In this document: positions 1-8,407 of the stretch, one piece after another
How positions within the stretch are numbered: the stretch's first letter is position 1
How the letters are laid out: each line of letters begins with the position of its first letter
From: Hymenobacter sp. 5317J-9
GTDB taxonomy: Bacteria > Bacteroidota > Bacteroidia > Cytophagales > Hymenobacteraceae
Assembly: GCF_022921075.1 (NCBI RefSeq)
Contig: NZ_CP095050.1
Location: 1,178,001 to 1,242,000, forward strand
Reading direction: 5' to 3'
Length of the DNA stretch: 64,000 nt
Position numbers and translations under genes: made by a program
The notes under the pieces: generated by a model
Database searches by the model: none
Told to the model about the DNA's origin: nothing
The model's input: only the letters and a program-made list of their open reading frames with translations

Positions 1-689
1 GCGCCCTACACCCAGAGTGCGCTACCGCCGTGCGCGATGCCGCCGCGCTGCTCGCAAGCCTGGGCCATGAGGTAGAAGAGGTACCGCTGCCCTTCGACGG
101 CCGGGCCGTGGCTGCGGCATTTCTGATGCTGTATTTCGGCGAAACCGGGGCCAGCATTGCCGCCCTAAGTAAGCACCTGGGCCGCCCCGCCCGGCCCGCC
201 GACGTGGAGCCGACCACCTGGCTGCTGGGCCTGCTGGGCCGCACCTACACCGCCGCCGACTTTGCCGCCGCCCGCCACACCTGGAACGACAGCGCCCGCC
301 GCATGGGCCGCTTCCATCAGACCTACGACCTGCTGCTGACGCCCACGCTGGCCACGCCGCCCGTCCGCATCGGCGAGCTGCAGCCCAAGCCCGCGGAGCA
401 GAAGCTCCTGAAGCTGGTGAACACCTTCGGGCTGGGCGGCCTCATCCGTCGCTCGGGCCTAGTGGAGAAGCTGGCCGAGCAAAGCCTCGAAAAGACGCCC
501 TACACCCAGGTGGCCAACCTCACGGGCCAGCCTGCCATGTCGGTGCCCCTGCACTGGACGGCCGAGGGGCTGCCCTGCGGCGTGCAGTTCATTGCGAAGC
601 TGGGCGCCGAGGACGTGCTGTTCCAGTTGGCTGGGCAGTTGGAACAGGCCCGGCCGTGGTTCGACAAGCGGCCTACGCTGGTAGGATGA
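1..689 (+). CDS. Amidase signature family protein, C-terminal part (5' end outside window)
   Basis: The reading frame is open from base 3, so the gene starts upstream; about 228 residues are visible. The fragment begins with ALHPECATAVRDAA, a segment typical of the central part of amidase-signature hydrolases, and later has DLLLTPTLATPP, TGQPAMSVPL and GLPCGVQFIAK, which match the conserved C-terminal blocks of the family. Members are usually 450-500 residues and use a Ser-Ser-Lys triad that would lie in the missing half, so catalytic competence cannot be judged. Substrate is unknown; annotation as 6-aminohexanoate hydrolase or aryl-acylamidase would be guesswork. The next gene is convergent, 17 bases beyond the stop. 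Confidence 0.85.
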   Translation, partial: ALHPECATAVRDAAALLASLGHEVEEVPLPFDGRAVAAAFLMLYFGETGASIAALSKHLGRPARPADVEPTTWLLGLLGRTYTAADFAAARHTWNDSARRMGRFHQTYDLLLTPTLATPPVRIGELQPKPAEQKLLKLVNTFGLGGLIRRSGLVEKLAEQSLEKTPYTQVANLTGQPAMSVPLHWTAEGLPCGVQFIAKLGAEDVLFQLAGQLEQARPWFDKRPTLVG

Positions 690-706
690 CCGGCGGTTTC
701 GCTTTT

Positions 707-1510
707 CTATTTCCCAAACACCTCGTTCAGCATGCCCGCCAGCCGGATGCCGGCTTTTAGAATCTGGTCTTCGACGGTGGGGCCGAAGGTGGGGTAGAAG
801 TGCCAGTCGAACTTGGGGTTGGTGATGGCGGCGGCGTACACCGGCGTGCACAGCTGGTACGACTCAAATAGCCAAGCCGTGGGGTCGTCCTGCTGCCACT
901 GATTCACCTGGGCGGAGGTGGCGTGGTCGTAAGCCGCGGCCATTTCCGTGAACGTGAAGCCCGGGTATTCCACCAGGTCGCCGTCCCAGATGCTGTGCAG
1001 GTTGGTGTCGCGCCCGCGCCAGCTCACCGGAATGCCGTTGCCGCCCTTGTCTTCGAGGTGGCCCAGGTGCAGGGGCTGGTGCACGTCGCCCACCAGGTGA
1101 ATGAGGAACTTGAGGGCGATGCGCTTTTCCTCGGTCGTCTTTTTGGGGTCTTTCAGGTCCTGGCGAACTTGTAGCAGAGCGGCGTAGGCGTTGGTGGGCA
1201 GGGCCGGGGCGGGCTGCACCGTGCCCTTGAGCTGGGCAGTGAAGGCGGTGTAGTCGAGGCCGGTGGGCACGTTTACGTAGTGCCACGGGGCCGTGTCCTT
1301 GAACTGCGGGTCGTTGCGCAGCTCATCGGCCCAGGTGCTCACCAAGGGCATGGTTTCGCGGCCCAGAATGCGGGCAATTTCGCGCTTGGCCGTGGATGAT
1401 AAGTGGTTTTCGGCAATGCGCGCCACGGCCCGATGGCCCATTGCGCCCCAGGCCAGCAGGCTAAAAGGAGCACAGCACAAGGCCAGCAGCACAACACATT
1501 TTTTGAACAT
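707..1510 (-). CDS. Secreted S1/P1-type zinc nuclease
   Basis: The protein has 267 residues, close to the family length. Residues 1-20 form a signal peptide ending LLA, so the mature protein would begin with Trp21. S1/P1 nucleases use the N-terminal Trp amino and carbonyl groups as a zinc ligand. Other expected ligands are visible: His26 in WGAMGH, Asp62 in STWADE, the HLVGDVHQPLH block and the HSIWD block. The family cleaves single-stranded DNA and RNA with three zinc ions in the periplasm or outside the cell, probably for nucleotide scavenging. It stands alone, convergent with the amidase gene, with a TAGCTTTG promoter box upstream on the same strand. Confidence 0.93.
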   Translation of the reverse strand: MFKKCVVLLALCCAPFSLLAWGAMGHRAVARIAENHLSSTAKREIARILGRETMPLVSTWADELRNDPQFKDTAPWHYVNVPTGLDYTAFTAQLKGTVQPAPALPTNAYAALLQVRQDLKDPKKTTEEKRIALKFLIHLVGDVHQPLHLGHLEDKGGNGIPVSWRGRDTNLHSIWDGDLVEYPGFTFTEMAAAYDHATSAQVNQWQQDDPTAWLFESYQLCTPVYAAAITNPKFDWHFYPTFGPTVEDQILKAGIRLAGMLNEVFGK

Positions 1511-1574
1511 GAGAAGAGGGGAGGGAATAAGTGAAACAAGCCAGTAAAAAATGCCGACGGCAGCAAATAGCCTG

Positions 1575-1582
1575 CAAAGCTA
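1575..1582 (-). promoter_or_regulatory. Putative -7 promoter box for the S1/P1 nuclease gene
   Basis: On the minus strand the sequence reads TAGCTTTG, an exact match to the Bacteroidota TAnnTTTG box, 64 bases before the nuclease start codon. No clear TTG -33 box was found at the usual distance. Confidence 0.4.
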
Positions 1583-1666
1583 GCGCCCCGCTGGCGCCGT
1601 GGACGCGTTTCCGCGGCGGCGCCCGCCAAGCCCGTGCCTTGCCGCAACCCAAATCCTGCGCGGCAG

Positions 1667-1674
1667 TAAATTTG
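1667..1674 (+). promoter_or_regulatory. Putative -7 promoter box for the STAS-like gene
   Basis: TAAATTTG matches TAnnTTTG and lies 32 bases before the ATG at 1707. A TTG occurs 25 bases upstream of it, slightly farther than usual. Confidence 0.4.
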
Positions 1675-1706
1675 ATGCCCCAATTTGTCGTGCTTTCTCT
1701 CGCCCC

Positions 1707-2129
1707 ATGCCACTGCAATCCATCGTCGACTTGCCGAAGCTCGCCATCGGCTACGATGCGGACAACGAATGGCTGTACGTGGACTGGAAGGGCGAGCACG
1801 ACCCCGACACCTCGCAGGCCTGCTGCCTGCTCATGCTCGAAACCCTGCGGTCCTGGCCCTGCTCCAAAATTCTCAACGACAACTCCAACATCATCCGCAC
1901 TACCATGCAGCTGCGCGAATGGAGCATGTGGTGGCTGGAGCAGATGCGGGAGGCGGGCCTGCAGCACCTGGCCTGGGTGCTGCCGCGCCACCTGGTTTCG
2001 CGCGAGGGAACCGAAGCCGCGGTGCGCGTCATTGCCCGCCCGCACGTGGCCACGTTCGACGACGTGGCCTCGGCCTACGTATGGCTGCAGCAGCGGCCTC
2101 CCGTGCAGCCCTGCCCCCTCGGCAGCTGA
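1707..2129 (+). CDS. STAS/SpoIIAA-like small cytoplasmic protein
   Basis: This is a 140-residue protein with no signal peptide or membrane segment. The body (IGYDADNEWLYVDWKG, then a helix ending SWPCSKILNDNSNI, then WMWWLEQM-like aromatic residues) resembles the short STAS/SEC14-like proteins common in Cytophagales. Their function is unknown; regulatory or lipid-binding roles have been suggested for related folds. The ATG at 1707 is chosen because an open frame continues upstream to 1599 but those residues are basic and unlike the domain, and the likely promoter lies inside that extension. The GH43 gene follows 39 bases downstream on the same strand. Confidence 0.7.
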   Translation: MPLQSIVDLPKLAIGYDADNEWLYVDWKGEHDPDTSQACCLLMLETLRSWPCSKILNDNSNIIRTTMQLREWSMWWLEQMREAGLQHLAWVLPRHLVSREGTEAAVRVIARPHVATFDDVASAYVWLQQRPPVQPCPLGS

Positions 2130-2168
2130 GCAAAGGGGGCGCGGCCCCGTATTCTCGCCGCCCGGCCT

Positions 2169-3146
2169 ATGTACACCAACCCCATCCTCGACGACAACTT
2201 CCCCGACCCCACCATCATTCGCGCCACCGATGGCTGGTACTACGCCTACGGCACCCAAACCAAGCGGGCCGGCGTCATCATCAACCTGCAGGTGGCGCGC
2301 TCGTCGGACTTGGTGAACTGGGACTACCTCGGCGAAGGATTGCCCGAAAAACCCGTGTGGGCCCGCCACAGCCAGAAAATATGGGCGCCCCACGTGAGCG
2401 AGCACGGCGGCCGCTACTACCTCTACTACTCGGCCCGGCCCGACGGCGCCGACTCCCTCAGCCTGGCCGTGGCCGTGGCCGATGACCCGGCCGGCCCATT
2501 TCGTGACAGCGGCCAGCCTTTCTTGCCCGGCCCCGGCTTCACCTGCATCGACCCCATGGCCTTCGACGACCCCGCCACCGGGCAGCGGCTGCTGTACTGG
2601 GGCTCGGGGTTCGGCCCCATCTGGGTGCGCGAGCTGGCCGAAGACCGGCTCAGCTTCCTGCCCGGCAGCGAGGCCCGCGCCGTGGTGTACCCCAGCGCGA
2701 GCGACGACCCCGCCGACTACCACCGCCTGGTAGAGGCGGCCTGGGTGCACTACCGCGACGGCTGGTACTACCTCTTCTTCTCGGGCGACAACTGCTGCGG
2801 GGCCGATGCCCACTACGCCGTGCTGGTGGCCCGCGCCCGCCACGCCACCGGCCCCTTCGAAACCTACGCCGCGGCCAGCGCCAACCCCCTCACCGCCCTG
2901 CTGGCCGCCAATGCCCACTGGCACGCCCCCGGCCACAACTGCGTGGTGACCGACGCCGCCGGCCACGACTGGCTGGCCTACCACGCCATCGACCCGCGCC
3001 AGCCCACCTTCGACGCCATCGACGACTCGGAGGGCTACTCGCGCCGCGTGCTGCTGCTTGACCGCCTCACCTATGCCGATGGCTGGCCCGTGGTGGCCGG
3101 GGGCTCGCCCTCGTGGCAGCCGCAGCCGGCGCCCGTGGGGCAGTAG
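2169..3146 (+). CDS. Glycoside hydrolase family 43 protein (arabinan/xylan-type)
   Basis: The protein has 325 residues and a single five-bladed beta-propeller GH43 domain from residue 4. The three catalytic acids of the family are recognisable: Asp13 in NFPDPTII as general base, Asp128 in TCIDPMAF as pKa modulator and Glu189 in RLVEAAWV as proton donor. No signal peptide is visible, so it may act on imported oligosaccharides in the cytoplasm. GH43 enzymes hydrolyse alpha-L-arabinofuranosides, beta-xylosides or arabinan; the closest general resemblance is to arabinan endo-1,5-alpha-L-arabinosidase, but the substrate is not fixed by sequence reading. No SusC/SusD partners are adjacent, so this is not an obvious polysaccharide utilisation locus. 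Confidence 0.88.
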   Translation: MYTNPILDDNFPDPTIIRATDGWYYAYGTQTKRAGVIINLQVARSSDLVNWDYLGEGLPEKPVWARHSQKIWAPHVSEHGGRYYLYYSARPDGADSLSLAVAVADDPAGPFRDSGQPFLPGPGFTCIDPMAFDDPATGQRLLYWGSGFGPIWVRELAEDRLSFLPGSEARAVVYPSASDDPADYHRLVEAAWVHYRDGWYYLFFSGDNCCGADAHYAVLVARARHATGPFETYAAASANPLTALLAANAHWHAPGHNCVVTDAAGHDWLAYHAIDPRQPTFDAIDDSEGYSRRVLLLDRLTYADGWPVVAGGSPSWQPQPAPVGQ

Positions 3147-3224
3147 TTGGCATCGTTCCGGGAGGGGCCTAAGTCGCTGGCGGCCGCTTTCTCGTATCTT
3201 GGGCTGCCCGATAATTCTTCGCTT

Positions 3225-5351
3225 ATGCTGGTTTCGTTACCGTTTTTTCGTGGAGCCAGCTTGTGCCTGGCCTTGTTGCTGAGTCTGGAGTGGATGGGAG
3301 TCGGTGCGGCCCGCGCCCAGGCGCCCACCCCGGACCTGCACTGCCTCATGCTGCCCCTGGCGCCGGAGCAGCGCGCCCGGCAGTCGGAGCTGGTGGTGGA
3401 GGCGCAGGTACTCGACGCCCAGGGCTTTTGGAATGCTGAGCACACGCGGCTGTTTACGCGCCACCGGCTGCGGGTGTTTTCGCTGCTCAAAGGCCAGGCG
3501 GCCGACACCGCCGGGCTGGTGCTCATCACCGAAGGCGGCCGCTTGGGGCTCGACCAGCAGGTGCTCACCAACACCCTGCGCCTGACGCCCGGCCAGCAGG
3601 GCATTCTGTTTTTGCAGCGCGCCCCGTGGGCCGGGCTGACAGTGGCCGGCCAAGCCTTCACGCCCTACGGCAGCGAACAGGGCTTTATTGCCTTCAATGC
3701 CGAGGAGCAAACCGCGGCCGAGCCCTTCCGCACCTATCCGGCGCTGGACGCGGCTTTCTTCGCCGAAATAACGCGCTACACCGGTCAGAAGCGCTTGGTG
3801 CTACAGGCCCGTCCTACGGCCGCGCCCGCACCGGCTCGGCGTACCACGGCGGCCACCATTGCCAGCTTCTCGCCCCTGAGCCTGCCGGCCGGTGCGGGCG
3901 CGGTACTCAGCATTGTGGGCGACGGTTTCGGCAACAGCCGCGGCACGGGCTTCGTGGAGTTTCGCAATGCCGACGACGGCGGCGCCACCCGCGTGAAAGC
4001 CCGCGACGCCGACTACGTGAGCTGGAGCAATACCCTTATTCAAGTAAAAGTGCCTTCGGCCGCCAATGGGGGCTCGCCCGTGAGCAACGGCCACCCGGCG
4101 GGTTCCGGCACCATCCGCGTCACCACTGCCGACCAGTCGAGCGTGGAAAGCACGCGCACGCTTACCGTCATCTACGCCCTTAGCAACGTGGAAAGCACCG
4201 ACGGCACCCTGCTGCAGCGCCCCAACCATGTGGTTCTGAACGCCCGCGGCGGCATCAGCTTTCGTTTCGGGCCCAATTTTGTGGCCAATGCCGCCGCCTC
4301 GGCCGCCTGGCAGCGGGCGCTGGCCACCTGGCGCTGCCAGACCGGCATGAACTGGGACGTAGACGCGCCCGCCACCACCAACACCGTGGCCGAAGATGGC
4401 CAGAACGTAGTCTCCTTCGATGCTGGCGCCGAACTGCCCACTTCGGTGCTGGGCCGCACCTCCAGCTACTACCGCGGCTGCTACGCCCCCAACGGCGAGG
4501 TGGTGTTTTGGGTGAAGGAAATTGACATGCAGTTCGACGACGGCGCCAACTTCCAGTTTGGGCCGGCCCCGCCCATCGGCACCTTGCGCCAAATCGACTT
4601 TGAGTCGGTGGCCGTGCACGAGCTGGGCCACGCCCACCAGCTCAACCACCTCAACCTGCCCGGCGCCATCATGCACTACGCCGTGTCGTTCGGGCAATTG
4701 TCGCGCAGCCTTAACCCGGCGAGCGACGTGGCCGGCGGGCGCCAGGTGCTGCGCGTGCGCAGCTTCCGGCCCCTGGGCTGTGGCGGGCCGGCGCTGCTGC
4801 CTGCGCCCCTCACCAGTCTGGGGGCGCAATACGCGGTGGGTACAGGCGTCACCCTCAGCTGGGCCACCCGCGACGAATGCTTCCTCAGCGGCTTTGTGGT
4901 GGAGCGCAGCACTTCCGGCGATACCACCGCCTGGGAACGGCTGGGCACGGTGGCCAACCGCGCGCCCGGCGGCCCCTACCAGTTTGTGGACGCCAGCGTG
5001 CCCGGCGGCCTGCTCTACTACCGCCTGCGCCTGCAGCGGCCCGATGGCACGCTCGACAACGCGCCCCCCATCTTACTCAGCACCGATGGCGCCAACGCCA
5101 CTTTTTCGGTTTTTCCCAACCCCGTGACCGGCGAGCAGCTGCGCGTGCAATACCCCGCTGCCGCCGATGGCATCGTGACGTTCCGCGTGTTCGACCGCGT
5201 GGGCCGGCGCGTGCGCACGTCGGTGCTCAATTTGTCGGCGGGCCTCAACGTGGTGCCCATCACCGTTTCGGGCCTGGCGCCGGGGCTCTACGTGCTGCTC
5301 TGGCAGGACGCACAGGGCAAATCCGGCACCAGCAAATTTGTGCGCTACTGA
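3225..5351 (+). CDS. Secreted metzincin-like zinc protease with TIG domain and T9SS C-terminal sorting domain
   Basis: The ATG at 3225 gives 708 residues beginning with a signal peptide (cleavage near ARAQA, about residue 30); a TTG at 3147 would only add an unlikely N-terminus. Residues about 207-300 form an IPT/TIG immunoglobulin-like fold. The catalytic region has HELGHAHQLNH (His465, Glu466, His469, His475), followed by IMHY (Met483), which would serve as the metzincin Met-turn. An Ig/FN3-like region follows. The last 80 residues, starting SVFPNPV and ending in KFVRY, are a type A T9SS sorting domain, so export to the cell surface or medium is expected. The position normally occupied by Gly in HExxHxxGxxH is Gln472. 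Function is inferred as a secreted peptidase. Confidence 0.85.
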   Translation: MLVSLPFFRGASLCLALLLSLEWMGVGAARAQAPTPDLHCLMLPLAPEQRARQSELVVEAQVLDAQGFWNAEHTRLFTRHRLRVFSLLKGQAADTAGLVLITEGGRLGLDQQVLTNTLRLTPGQQGILFLQRAPWAGLTVAGQAFTPYGSEQGFIAFNAEEQTAAEPFRTYPALDAAFFAEITRYTGQKRLVLQARPTAAPAPARRTTAATIASFSPLSLPAGAGAVLSIVGDGFGNSRGTGFVEFRNADDGGATRVKARDADYVSWSNTLIQVKVPSAANGGSPVSNGHPAGSGTIRVTTADQSSVESTRTLTVIYALSNVESTDGTLLQRPNHVVLNARGGISFRFGPNFVANAAASAAWQRALATWRCQTGMNWDVDAPATTNTVAEDGQNVVSFDAGAELPTSVLGRTSSYYRGCYAPNGEVVFWVKEIDMQFDDGANFQFGPAPPIGTLRQIDFESVAVHELGHAHQLNHLNLPGAIMHYAVSFGQLSRSLNPASDVAGGRQVLRVRSFRPLGCGGPALLPAPLTSLGAQYAVGTGVTLSWATRDECFLSGFVVERSTSGDTTAWERLGTVANRAPGGPYQFVDASVPGGLLYYRLRLQRPDGTLDNAPPILLSTDGANATFSVFPNPVTGEQLRVQYPAAADGIVTFRVFDRVGRRVRTSVLNLSAGLNVVPITVSGLAPGLYVLLWQDAQGKSGTSKFVRY

Positions 5352-5365
5352 GCGGGGCCCGTAAG

Positions 5366-5896
5366 CTAGAAGCGGCGCCCGGTAGGCTGCGCGGCAGCCG
5401 CTGCGGCGGGCGCCACGGCGTAGCTGGCCAGTTGGCTTTCGTCGAGGTTGCCGTTGAACCAGTCCTGCTCGATGGTGGCGCCCAGCTTCTGGTAAAAGCC
5501 GATGGCGGGCTCGTTCCAGTTCAGCACTTGCCACTTTAGGCGCACGGCGCCGGTGGCGCGGGCCTCGGCCACCACGGCGTCGAACAGCAGCCGGCCCAGC
5601 CCGCCGCGCCGCGCCGATTCCGTCACCACCAGGTCTTCCAGGTACAGCATCCGGCCTTTCCAGGTCGAGTACGCGGTGTAGAACAAGGCCAGCCCGATGA
5701 TTTCGGCCGCGTCGTTTTCGAGCACGAAAAACCCGAAGATGGGCGCCGGCCCGAAGCCATCGCGCTGCATGGCCGCCAGCGTGTTGGTCACGGCCTCCGG
5801 CGCGCGCTCGTACAGGGCCAATTCGTGAATCAGGCCCAGCACCTGGGGCAAATCGGCTTCGACGCCGCGACGGATGGTGTAGTTATCAGTGGCCAA
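5366..5896 (-). CDS. GNAT family N-acetyltransferase
   Basis: The domain starts at NYTIRRGVEADLPQVLGLI and carries the acetyl-CoA binding segment RRGGLGRLLFDAV (the R/QxxGxG/A motif) after the LYLEDLVV strand. The pattern resembles the diamine/spermidine acetyltransferase-like GNATs, but the substrate is unknown. A TTG at 5894-5896 is taken as the start, giving 177 residues; an ATG at 5971 would place 25 hydrophobic residues in front and would lie inside an inverted repeat that appears to end the upstream lipoprotein gene. The C-terminus has an alanine-rich run. Convergent with the metalloprotease gene, 14 bases apart. Confidence 0.82.
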   Translation of the reverse strand: MATDNYTIRRGVEADLPQVLGLIHELALYERAPEAVTNTLAAMQRDGFGPAPIFGFFVLENDAAEIIGLALFYTAYSTWKGRMLYLEDLVVTESARRGGLGRLLFDAVVAEARATGAVRLKWQVLNWNEPAIGFYQKLGATIEQDWFNGNLDESQLASYAVAPAAAAAAQPTGRRF

Positions 5897-5937
5897 AGCA
5901 GGAAGAGTGAAAGGGTAAGAAAAAGCCGCGAACAAAA

Positions 5938-5987
5938 AATGAGCAATGAAAAACGCCGCAGGCGGCATCATTCATTGCTCACTGTTT
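5938..5987 (-). repeat. Inverted repeat with heptamer periodicity between lipoprotein and GNAT genes
   Basis: TGAGCAATGAA (5940-5950) pairs with TTCATTGCTCA (5971-5981), an 11-bp perfect stem, and a second GCCGC/GCGGC hairpin lies inside. The left arm can be read as AATGAGC-AATGAAA and the right as ATCATTC-ATTGCTC-ACTGTTT, a weak 7-base period like the larger elements elsewhere in this window. It probably ends the lipoprotein transcript, but there is no long T-run. Confidence 0.6.
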
Positions 5988-6005
5988 CAGCAGCAAAAAG
6001 CCGGA

Positions 6006-6236
6006 TTACATCTGGGGCTGCATCTTTTTGATGTCTTCGGTGGCATTCACCGAGTTCAGCTCGCGGTACTGCTCGGGCTGCTTGGCACCTTTGGTGGTGT
6101 CGGGCGCGGCGGGCAGGGGCGGCAGCTCGGTGGTGGCAATGTCATCGTCGCCCTCGGTGGCCGAAGGACCGCAGGACGGCAGCGTGAACGACAGCAGGGC
6201 AGCGGCCAGCAGGCCGGGGAGGAGCGTTTTTTTCAT
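6006..6236 (-). CDS. Small predicted lipoprotein of unknown function
   Basis: The product is 76 residues. It starts MKKTLLPGLLAAALL and has a lipobox LPSC with Cys22, so the mature lipoprotein would be only about 55 residues. The mature part is acidic and proline-rich, ends in KKMQPQM, and has no recognisable domain. Small lipoproteins of this kind are frequent in Bacteroidota envelopes. It is transcribed divergently from the GT2 gene, with 115 bases between start codons. Confidence 0.7.
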   Translation of the reverse strand: MKKTLLPGLLAAALLSFTLPSCGPSATEGDDDIATTELPPLPAAPDTTKGAKQPEQYRELNSVNATEDIKKMQPQM

Positions 6237-6351
6237 GTGTGGGGAAACGAATGCGGGCGCAAGTTACGCACGGAGTGCGGCTTGCCATACGGAAATATCA
6301 CGGGCAAAGCGGTGGCATTGGCTAACAAAAACGGCGGATATTTGCCTGCCC

Positions 6352-7119
6352 ATGCCTGTCCCGCTCTCCGTCGTCATCATCACATTCAATGAAGAAGCCA
6401 ACATTGCCCGCTGCCTGCAGGCGCTGGGCAACGTGGCCGACGACGTGCTGGTAGTCGATTCCTTCTCGACCGATGCCACCGTCGAAATCTGCCGGCAGCA
6501 CGGCGCCCGCGTCATTCAGCACGCCTTCGCCGGCTACGTGGAGCAGAAAAACTACGCCACCAGCCAAGCGCGGTTCGACCACGTGCTGCAGCTCGACGCC
6601 GACGAAGTGTTGACAGAGGAGCTGCGCCAGTCCATTCGCGCCGCCAAGGCCGACTGGCAGCACGCGGCCTACTCGCTGGCCCGCCTCACCAACTACTGCG
6701 GCCACTGGGTGCGCCACGGCGGCTGGTACCCCGACCGCAAGCTGCGCCTCTACGACCGCCGCCTGGGCCGCTGGACCGGCCTGCTCCTGCACGAGCGGTA
6801 CGAAGTGGACGCCGGCCAAACCACCGGCCACCTCGCCGGCGACGCCCTGCACTACAGCTACCACAGCGTCGCGCAGCACATCAGCCAGCTCAACAAGTTC
6901 ACCAGCATCACGGCCCAGGAGCTGGCCCTGCGCGGCAAAACCAACGTGAACCTGTTCCACCTGCTGCTCAAGCCGCTCTGGAAATTCGTGCACGGCTACT
7001 TTTTCCGGCTGGGTCTGCTTGACGGGTTCGCAGGCCTGTGCATTGCCGGCATTTCGGCCTGGGGCGTGTTTTTGAAATTCGCCAAGCTGAAAACCCGTAC
7101 CGAAAGCGCCGAAGCATGA
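6352..7119 (+). CDS. Family 2 glycosyltransferase (lipopolysaccharide core type)
   Basis: The protein has 255 residues. It opens with LSVVIITFNEEANIARCL, the GT-A nucleotide-sugar binding start, followed by VLVVDSFSTDAT and the metal-binding LQLDADEVL block. The middle HWVRHGGWYPDRKLRLYDR is typical of WaaE/KdtX-like glycosyltransferases that add a sugar to the LPS inner core. A C-terminal hydrophobic helix probably associates it with the inner membrane. The ATG at 6352 is chosen over earlier frames because the domain begins five residues after it. A near-consensus GATATTTG lies eight bases before the start codon. It overlaps the next gene by four bases (ATGA), so the two are translationally coupled. 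Confidence 0.9.
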   Translation: MPVPLSVVIITFNEEANIARCLQALGNVADDVLVVDSFSTDATVEICRQHGARVIQHAFAGYVEQKNYATSQARFDHVLQLDADEVLTEELRQSIRAAKADWQHAAYSLARLTNYCGHWVRHGGWYPDRKLRLYDRRLGRWTGLLLHERYEVDAGQTTGHLAGDALHYSYHSVAQHISQLNKFTSITAQELALRGKTNVNLFHLLLKPLWKFVHGYFFRLGLLDGFAGLCIAGISAWGVFLKFAKLKTRTESAEA

Positions 7120-8153
7120 GCCAGACCTTCCTCGTGTCTCGCACCGATGCCATTGGCGACGTAGTGCTGACCCTGCCGGTAGCCGGGCAGCTCAAGCAGC
7201 TGTTTCCGGGTTGCCGGGTGGTGCTCATCGGGCGCACCTACACGGCGCCCGTGGCGGCGGCCTGCCCCTGGGTCGATGATTTTCTCAACCTCGACGAGCT
7301 GGTGAAGCTGTCCGAGCCGGAGCAGGTAGTTGCATTGCAGCGCCAGGCCGCCGCGGCCATCATCCACGTTTTCCCCAACAAGCTGCTGGCTCGTCTGGCC
7401 CAAAAAGCTAATATCCCGGTCCGCATTGGTACGCGCAACCGCTGGCGCCACTGGCTCACCTGCAACCGGCTGGTGGCCCTCAGCCGCCGCCACTCACCCC
7501 TGCACGAAGCCCAACTCAACCTGCAGCTGCTCCAGCCCCTGGGCTTCATAGGCCCGTCGCCGCTGCCCGAAGTAGCCAAGCTGGTGCGCCTGCAGGCCAC
7601 CGAGCCCCTGGCGCCCGCGTTGCAGCAGTTGCTGCAGCAGCGCCATCCCGGCCAGCTCAACGTCATCCTGCACCCGCGCAGCCGGGGCAGTGCCCGAGAG
7701 TGGGGCCTCGATAATTTTGGGCAGTTGGCCCAGCTCCTGCATCGGGCCGGCCACCGCGTTTTCATCACGGGCACGGCCGCCGAAGGGCAGGAGCTGGCCG
7801 ACTGGCTTCAGCAAAACGCCGCCTTTCTTGCCGCCGACCTCACTGGTCAGCTTGGCCTGTCGCAGTTTCTGGCCTTCATTGCCGCCGCCGATGGGCTGGT
7901 GGCCGGCAGCACCGGGCCGCTGCACCTGGCCGCAGCGCTCGGCCGCCACGCGCTGGGGCTCTACCCGCCCATTAGGCCCATGCACCCCGGCCGCTGGGGG
8001 CCGTTGGGCCCGCACGCCGGATTTATGGTCTTCGACAAGCCCAATTGCCAGGACTGCCGCGCACAGCCGGCCGCCTGCACCTGCATCCGGGCCATCGAGC
8101 CGGCGGCCGTGGCCGCGCAGGTAGCCGCGTGGGCACTTCTGCCCGCGCCGTGA
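7116..8153 (+). CDS. Family 9 glycosyltransferase (heptosyltransferase-like)
   Basis: A 345-residue protein. The N-terminal SRTDAIGDVVLTLPVAG is the GT9 signature that contains the catalytic Asp, and the C-terminal half contains LILHPRSRGSAREW-type nucleotide-binding sequence and AGSTGPLHLAAALGRHALGLY, the GT-B acceptor region. The tail has a Cys cluster (CQDCRAQ, then CTCI), common in GT9 enzymes. Heptosyltransferases transfer ADP-heptose to LPS core on the cytosolic face of the inner membrane. Because many Bacteroidota lack classical heptose core, the exact sugar is uncertain. The start ATG overlaps the stop of the GT2 gene, supporting a two-gene glycan assembly operon. Confidence 0.9.
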   Translation: MSQTFLVSRTDAIGDVVLTLPVAGQLKQLFPGCRVVLIGRTYTAPVAAACPWVDDFLNLDELVKLSEPEQVVALQRQAAAAIIHVFPNKLLARLAQKANIPVRIGTRNRWRHWLTCNRLVALSRRHSPLHEAQLNLQLLQPLGFIGPSPLPEVAKLVRLQATEPLAPALQQLLQQRHPGQLNVILHPRSRGSAREWGLDNFGQLAQLLHRAGHRVFITGTAAEGQELADWLQQNAAFLAADLTGQLGLSQFLAFIAAADGLVAGSTGPLHLAAALGRHALGLYPPIRPMHPGRWGPLGPHAGFMVFDKPNCQDCRAQPAACTCIRAIEPAAVAAQVAAWALLPAP

Positions 8154-8407
8154 CAGAAGAAATACTGCTCTTTGTCGATATTCTGAGGCTGATTCGTCCA
8201 CTTAGTTTGGCAGTTCCGGGCCGGAGTGCAACCTAGCGCAAGCTGCTATCCGTACATCGGGCAGGCCTGGGCTGCCCGTTGGGCGTTTTCCCGCCGGTGC
8301 CAAGCAACCCGGCCGCCCACATTTTCCGAGTTGCTGATTCAGCCTCTTTTGTCCTAATCCCCTATTCTTTCGTAGGTTTCGGCCTACAATTTCCCCCGCC
8401 CACCTGT

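Noticed and set aside
2169..3146. A polysaccharide utilisation locus around the GH43 gene
   Set aside because: No SusC/SusD pair, regulator or further carbohydrate enzymes are adjacent.
5897..5971. N-terminal extension of the GNAT protein starting at the ATG at 5971
   Set aside because: It would translate half of an inverted repeat that ends the lipoprotein gene, and the residues do not fit the GNAT fold.
8258..8278. Stem CGGGCAG/CTGCCCG after the GT9 gene as a terminator
   Set aside because: The stem is only 7 bp and is followed by TTGGGCGTTTT rather than a clean T-run; termination here is possible but not supported enough to list.
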